Part shown: piece by piece, positions 6,252 through 9,672 of the stretch
Position numbering within the stretch: the first letter of the stretch is position 1
How the letters are laid out: every line of letters starts with the position of its first letter
NCBI GenBank assembly: GCA_030616935.1
Contig: JAUWWJ010000033.1
Span: forward strand, 1 to 9,672
Direction of reading: 5' to 3'
DNA from: Planctomycetaceae bacterium
GTDB lineage: Bacteria > Planctomycetota > Planctomycetia > Pirellulales > UBA1268
DNA: 9,672 nucleotides
Notes under the pieces: model-generated
Told to the model about the DNA's origin: nothing
Databases searched by the model: none
Seen by the model: only the letters and a program-made list of their open reading frames with translations
Translations under genes and position numbers: made by a program

Positions 6252-7205
6252 TTGGCCGATCCGTTTATTAGCCTGACTCACAAACAAGCCATCGAAAAGG
6301 CTGACACGCTAATAGAAGCGCTTGGTTGGATACGCAAATTTCGTGATACAACCACCGTCATAAAACTAGGTGGCAGCATTCTGGAGCATCCTGATGCCCT
6401 GAGACATTTGCTGCTTGATATTGTTTTCATGACCACATTGGGCATGCGGGTCATAGTCGTACATGGTGGTGGCAAAGCAATATCTCGGGCGATGGATGCC
6501 GCCGGCATCTCCCCCAAATTCGTACAAGGCAGACGATATACCGATGCTGCAACACTCGAAATTGTGGAAAAAGTTCTGGCAACTGAGCTCAATCATGAAT
6601 TAGTTAGAAATATTGAGGAGTTTGGTGGCCGTGCAATGTCACTCAATTTTCTTTCCACGAATGTTTTGTTTGGTAAACGTCTCACGCTTCATGACGACAA
6701 AGGTAAACCCGTAGACCTTGGTCGAGTTGGTGAAGTAACTGAAGTGGATCGGCTTACGATCGACAATCTTTCATATGCGGGACAAGTTCCCGTCATTCCT
6801 TCGATGGCCATGGGCGATGATGGTGAAAAACTCAATATCAATGCTGACACCGCCGCCACAGCGGTAGCCGCTGCTGTTCATGCGGAAAAACTTGTCATTC
6901 TTAGTGATATTCCTGGAGTTCTTAAAGACATGGAATCTCCCGAAAGTCTTATTCATTCCTTAACAGCCTCCAAGGCCCGAGAACTTATTCGTACTGGCAC
7001 AATTGCTGGAGGAATGATTCCAAAGATTGAGGGCTGTCTCAGCACTCTCGATCAGGGTGTCAAAAAAATCCACATTATTGACGGTCGTCTTCGCCACTCG
7101 CTCCTACTCGAAATTTATACAACTATTGGGGTCGGTACCGAGCTTGTAGCTGACTCGGTTACGGACCCAAATCGTCATCATCCGGAAGTATTACCAGCTG
7201 GATAG
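6252..7205 (+). CDS. argB: Acetylglutamate kinase (arginine biosynthesis, step 2)
   Basis: A 317-residue amino-acid-kinase enzyme that phosphorylates N-acetyl-L-glutamate with ATP in the cytoplasm. Visible motifs: VIKLGGS with the ATP-binding Lys (36-42), [10 protein letters not shown] (69-78), the substrate-binding GRRYTD (93-98), [10 protein letters not shown] (194-203), [10 protein letters not shown] (215-224) and AGGMIPK (252-258) with the second phosphate-binding Lys. About 34 residues precede the first kinase strand ([20 protein letters not shown]), like the N-terminal helix of hexameric, arginine-inhibited kinases; short E. coli-type enzymes lack it. The C-terminal part ([19 protein letters not shown], then GTELV) also fits the arginine-site region. 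Feedback inhibition by arginine, and so a cyclic ArgJ-type pathway, is inferred. The start is TTG 6252. It lies 37 bases upstream of argD and is almost certainly co-transcribed with it. The C-terminal tail after GTELV is about 18 residues of no known role. Confidence 0.95.
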   Translation: MADPFISLTHKQAIEKADTLIEALGWIRKFRDTTTVIKLGGSILEHPDALRHLLLDIVFMTTLGMRVIVVHGGGKAISRAMDAAGISPKFVQGRRYTDAATLEIVEKVLATELNHELVRNIEEFGGRAMSLNFLSTNVLFGKRLTLHDDKGKPVDLGRVGEVTEVDRLTIDNLSYAGQVPVIPSMAMGDDGEKLNINADTAATAVAAAVHAEKLVILSDIPGVLKDMESPESLIHSLTASKARELIRTGTIAGGMIPKIEGCLSTLDQGVKKIHIIDGRLRHSLLLEIYTTIGVGTELVADSVTDPNRHHPEVLPAG

Positions 7206-7242
7206 ACGCTTCATTTGATCCCTCAACTCCCAAGAGATTTTC

Positions 7243-8481
7243 ATGGCAACAATCGACGCAATGCAATCGACAGATGCCCACAAACCTGGCCCCGAAACAC
7301 AAACAGTCATAAAGACGTTTGGCCAGTATGTCGTGCCTAACTACCGCCGATTCGATATATGTCTCGAACGCGGAGAAGGCTCGCGGGTCTGGGATGCTGA
7401 TGGACAATGTTATCTTGATTTATTCCCGGGCTGGGGCTGCAATTTACTGGGCCATTGCCCAGCTCCTGTCGTGCTAGCCGTCCAAAAACAAGTGGAAAAA
7501 CTTATCCATGTTCCAAACACTTGGTACATGAAACCTCAAGGAACATGGGCGAAACTTCTTTCTGAGCGTTCATTTGGCGGGCAGGCCTTTTTCTGCAATT
7601 CAGGCACTGAAGCAAATGAATCGGCGATAAAGCTTGTCCGGTTAAGGTCTGAGGGGAAACGTTACAAAATCACTACGTTCCAAGGTGGTTTCCATGGCCG
7701 CACAATGGGCAGTGTCTCTGCTACGGCTCAGCCAAAATACCACGAAGGATTGGGGCCAATGGTTGCAGGTTTTCAATTTGCCCCTCACGGAGACCTTGAC
7801 GCTGTTGCACGTTTAATTGACGAGCACACCGGTGGGATTCTCATTGAACCCATTCTTGGGGAAGGCGGTATTGTTCCGGCATCTCAGGAATTCCTTAAGG
7901 GACTTCGCAAGCTTGCAGATGACAATGACCTATTACTTGTCTTTGATGAAGTTCAGTCCGGCTGTGGGCGAACCGGCAAGTGGTTTGGCTATCAGCATAC
8001 AGACGTTATTCCTGATGTCATGACACTGGCTAAAAGTCTGTGTGCTGGTATCGCTGGTGGCGCTATGCTCACGACATCCGAATTGGCAAAACATCTTCGA
8101 CCCGGAATGCATGCCGCGACTTTTGGCGGCAATCCAATTGCTGCTGTTGCTGGTATCGCCGCAATAGAAATGATTGAAAGCCAAGACCTGCTTGGTAATG
8201 TAGCTAAGGCTGCAGAACTTTTCCGCAGTCAACTTAATACACTTAAAAGCACATGTGATTCTATCAGCGAGATTCGAATTCAAGGGATGATGATCGGTAT
8301 TGAGCTTTCCGTTGATGGTGCAGCGGTCGTGCAAGCATGCCTTGATCGGCAACTTCTCGTGAATTGCACACAAGGCAATGTCATACGGCTGCTTCCAGCG
8401 ATGACGGTAAACGCGGCTGAGGTTGAAGAAGGCTGCCAAAAACTTACAGAAGCTATTCTTGAAGTTACGAGCAGAAACTAA
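7243..8481 (+). CDS. argD: Acetylornithine aminotransferase (arginine biosynthesis, step 4)
   Basis: A 412-residue class-III PLP aminotransferase, the normal family length plus about 15 residues at the N-terminus. It moves the amino group of glutamate to N-acetylglutamate semialdehyde. Motifs in order: YVVPNYRRFDICLERGEGS (29-47), the phosphate-binding CNSGTEANESAIKLVR (118-133), FQGGFHGRT (146-154), EPILGEGGI (202-210), LLVFDEVQSGCGRTGK (231-246) with the PLP-contacting Asp235, the Schiff-base Lys264 in MTLAKSL, and TFGGNPIA (293-300). All catalytic residues are intact. Sequence alone does not separate it from ornithine or succinylornithine aminotransferases; the position between argB and argF decides the call. 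ATG 7243 has AAGAG 6 bases upstream. Confidence 0.93.
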   Translation: MATIDAMQSTDAHKPGPETQTVIKTFGQYVVPNYRRFDICLERGEGSRVWDADGQCYLDLFPGWGCNLLGHCPAPVVLAVQKQVEKLIHVPNTWYMKPQGTWAKLLSERSFGGQAFFCNSGTEANESAIKLVRLRSEGKRYKITTFQGGFHGRTMGSVSATAQPKYHEGLGPMVAGFQFAPHGDLDAVARLIDEHTGGILIEPILGEGGIVPASQEFLKGLRKLADDNDLLLVFDEVQSGCGRTGKWFGYQHTDVIPDVMTLAKSLCAGIAGGAMLTTSELAKHLRPGMHAATFGGNPIAAVAGIAAIEMIESQDLLGNVAKAAELFRSQLNTLKSTCDSISEIRIQGMMIGIELSVDGAAVVQACLDRQLLVNCTQGNVIRLLPAMTVNAAEVEEGCQKLTEAILEVTSRN

Positions 8482-8552
8482 ATAGCACCCAGCACTCCTA
8501 ACAAGCCGCCTACTTACCTGTACAGTATCCAACCAGAATCAACGGTATTTTA

Positions 8553-9467
8553 ATGCGTCATTTATTAGTAGTAGAAGATTTGACTCCACAAGAGATTGAG
8601 GGAGTCTTTGCGATATCCCAAGATCTTGAAACAAAATACACAGCAGGTGTTCGTGACGCACTTTTCCCAGGTCGTGTTCTTGCACTCGTTTTTGAAAAAC
8701 AAAGCCTGCGTACACGCGTCAGTTTCCAGACTGCGATGGTACATTTGGGAGGGTCAGGGCTCTTCCTCGGAGAGGACACCGGGTTTGCAAGTTCTCGAGA
8801 AAGTATTGATGACTTCGGTCGCGTACTCAGTGAATATGTCGATTGCATTGCATGCCGCTCGAAATCACACGCCACGATTAAGCAACTAGCCGCGTCATCA
8901 AGTGTTCCTGTTATCAACGCCCTCAGTGATTTCAGCCATCCGTGCCAAGCACTCGCAGATCTTTACACGCTCCGCAGGCATATTGGTCGACTGGAAGGAC
9001 TGACATTCACTTTTGTAGGTGATGGAAATAATGTTGCGAGGTCGCTTGCAATCGCCTGCGCCTTGCTTGGCATGCGTTTTATTCTCGCTGCTCCCAGGCA
9101 GTACCAATTCGACGAATCTTTCAAGAAACGAGTAGCATCGTTGGCTCCCGACGCTTCTATCGAACAAACCGAAGATCCAATTGCGGCAGTTCAAGACGCG
9201 GTTGCTGTCTATACCGACGTGTGGGCGAGTATGGGACAGGAAAAAGAACGGGAAACAAGGAAAACCGCTTTCCAGCCGTACCAGATAAATAGCCAACTAA
9301 TGGCTCATTGCCCGAATGCCATCTTCATGCACTGTCTTCCAGCTCGTCGAGGGGAAGAGGTCACCGACGAGGTGATTGACGGAAAGCAAAGTGTTGTGGT
9401 CACACAGGCGGCAAACCGAATGCACGTCCAAAAAGGGCTTTTAGCGTGGCTGCTTGGCCATCGCTAA
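8553..9467 (+). CDS. argF: Ornithine carbamoyltransferase (arginine biosynthesis)
   Basis: A 304-residue cytoplasmic enzyme that makes citrulline from ornithine and carbamoyl phosphate; the length is typical. The carbamoyl-phosphate motif is FEKQSLRTRVSF (SLRTR at 51-55, a known variant of STRTR). It is followed by the 80s loop (EDTGFASSRESIDD), FSHPCQALADL (127-137), FVGDGNNVARSL (154-165), the ornithine-specific DVWASMGQE (222-230), MHCLPARRGEEV (259-270) with the reactive Cys261, and NRMHVQKGLL (288-297). The SMG loop argues against N-acetyl- or N-succinyl-ornithine carbamoyltransferase, which have a proline-rich loop there. The start MRHLLVVEDLTPQEI aligns with family N-termini although no clear ribosome site precedes it. 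The gap to argD is 71 bases with no obvious terminator or promoter, so the gene probably belongs to the argB-argD unit. Anabolic rather than catabolic use is inferred from the neighbours. Confidence 0.95.
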   Translation: MRHLLVVEDLTPQEIEGVFAISQDLETKYTAGVRDALFPGRVLALVFEKQSLRTRVSFQTAMVHLGGSGLFLGEDTGFASSRESIDDFGRVLSEYVDCIACRSKSHATIKQLAASSSVPVINALSDFSHPCQALADLYTLRRHIGRLEGLTFTFVGDGNNVARSLAIACALLGMRFILAAPRQYQFDESFKKRVASLAPDASIEQTEDPIAAVQDAVAVYTDVWASMGQEKERETRKTAFQPYQINSQLMAHCPNAIFMHCLPARRGEEVTDEVIDGKQSVVVTQAANRMHVQKGLLAWLLGHR

Positions 9468-9496
9468 CGTCCTGTCTTTAAAACCCCTTTATTCAC

Positions 9497-9524
9497 TTGA
9501 GAAGTTCTTAAATTATGCTATTTT
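9497..9524 (+). promoter_or_regulatory. Possible sigma70-like promoter after argF
   Basis: TTGAGA (9497-9502) and TATTTT (9519-9524) are separated by 16 bases in an AT-rich stretch just after the argF stop. It could drive a gene to the right of the window. The -10 overlaps the palindrome at 9521-9536. Confidence 0.3.
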
Positions 9525-9546
9525 GAATGTTCAAAAAGTTTTTTTT
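9521..9546 (+). terminator. AT-rich palindrome followed by a run of eight T
   Basis: TTTTGAA (9521-9527) and TTCAAAA (9530-9536) are perfect inverted copies around TG, and eight T follow at 9539-9546. The order (hairpin, then T-tract) fits an intrinsic terminator for the arginine genes, but the stem is almost all A-T and would be weak. The palindrome could instead be an operator overlapping the promoter-like -10. Confidence 0.3.
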
Positions 9547-9672
9547 GATTAGCCAAAAGCAGTCCGTTCTCGTCTGGTTTTACTCAGTGAAAAATAAACA
9601 TTTGACTTCGCGACTCGTTGTACCCGGGCACGGCGACCCTCTTGTGCTTCTCGCAAAACATCCTGGCTTCAC
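9527..9672 (+). CDS. Possible 5' end of an unidentified gene running off the window
   Basis: From ATG 9527 a frame stays open for 48 codons to the end of the window (begins MFKKFFLISQKQ, later RLVVPGHGDPLVLLAKHPGF). Other in-frame starts are GTG 9588 and TTG 9602; none has a convincing ribosome site. The first codons fall in the palindrome and T-tract, so a later start is more likely if it is a gene. The product is not recognised, and chance openness over this length is possible. Confidence 0.28.
   Translation, partial: MFKKFFLISQKQSVLVWFYSVKNKHLTSRLVVPGHGDPLVLLAKHPGF

Noticed and set aside
6218..6271. 17-residue upstream frame (ATG 6218) overlapping the argB start, as an arginine leader peptide
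   Set aside because: It has no Shine-Dalgarno sequence, only two arginine codons that are not clustered, and no attenuator T-tract.
7933..8532. 199-codon minus-strand open frame antisense to argD
   Set aside because: It covers the conserved PLP-lysine region of argD in reverse, has low-complexity Cys/Ser/Lys composition and no known motif.

Overview
The window looks like ordinary chromosome from a bacterium, most likely a planctomycete of the Pirellulales type. This is an inference from three things: moderate base composition, a stand-alone GspE/PilB ATPase beside an exported SYLF protein, and exported cyclophilin and MsrB genes followed by an argB-argD-argF block. No 16S or other phylogenetic marker is present, so the lineage call is soft. 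I found no mobile element, CRISPR array, tRNA, rRNA or recognisable defence system.

Layout. Positions 2-439 (+) hold the 3' end of a protein I cannot identify. It runs towards a minus-strand block of three genes: a secreted SYLF/Ysc84-type protein (470-1333), a complete GspE/PilB-family secretion or pilus ATPase (1449-3158), and the 16S rRNA methyltransferase RsmD (3380-4057). A short divergent region (about 4058-4217) with two palindromic elements separates this block from a plus-strand series. That series is an exported cyclophilin-type prolyl isomerase (4218-5366, GTG start), an exported methionine-R-sulfoxide reductase MsrB (5466-6131), and the arginine genes argB (6252-7205, TTG start), argD (7243-8481) and argF (8553-9467). 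The last 200 bases are AT-rich, with a palindrome, a T-tract and possibly the start of another gene running off the window.

How the genes work together. ArgB phosphorylates N-acetylglutamate, ArgD transaminates the semialdehyde to N-acetylornithine, and ArgF carbamoylates ornithine to citrulline. argC, argJ or argE, argG and argH must lie elsewhere. The cyclophilin and MsrB both carry N-terminal export signals and sit next to each other, which suggests folding and oxidative repair of proteins outside the cytoplasm. Three starts (cyclophilin, MsrB, ArgB) are decided by strong Shine-Dalgarno sequences rather than by the longest frame.

No previously undescribed multi-gene system is apparent. 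The observation most worth checking is the 120-base msrB-argB gap. It holds a hairpin whose loop can pair perfectly over 8 bases with a segment just upstream of argB. That same segment can instead form a small hairpin ending directly at the argB ribosome binding site, giving a possible alternative-structure leader or pseudoknot for the arginine genes.
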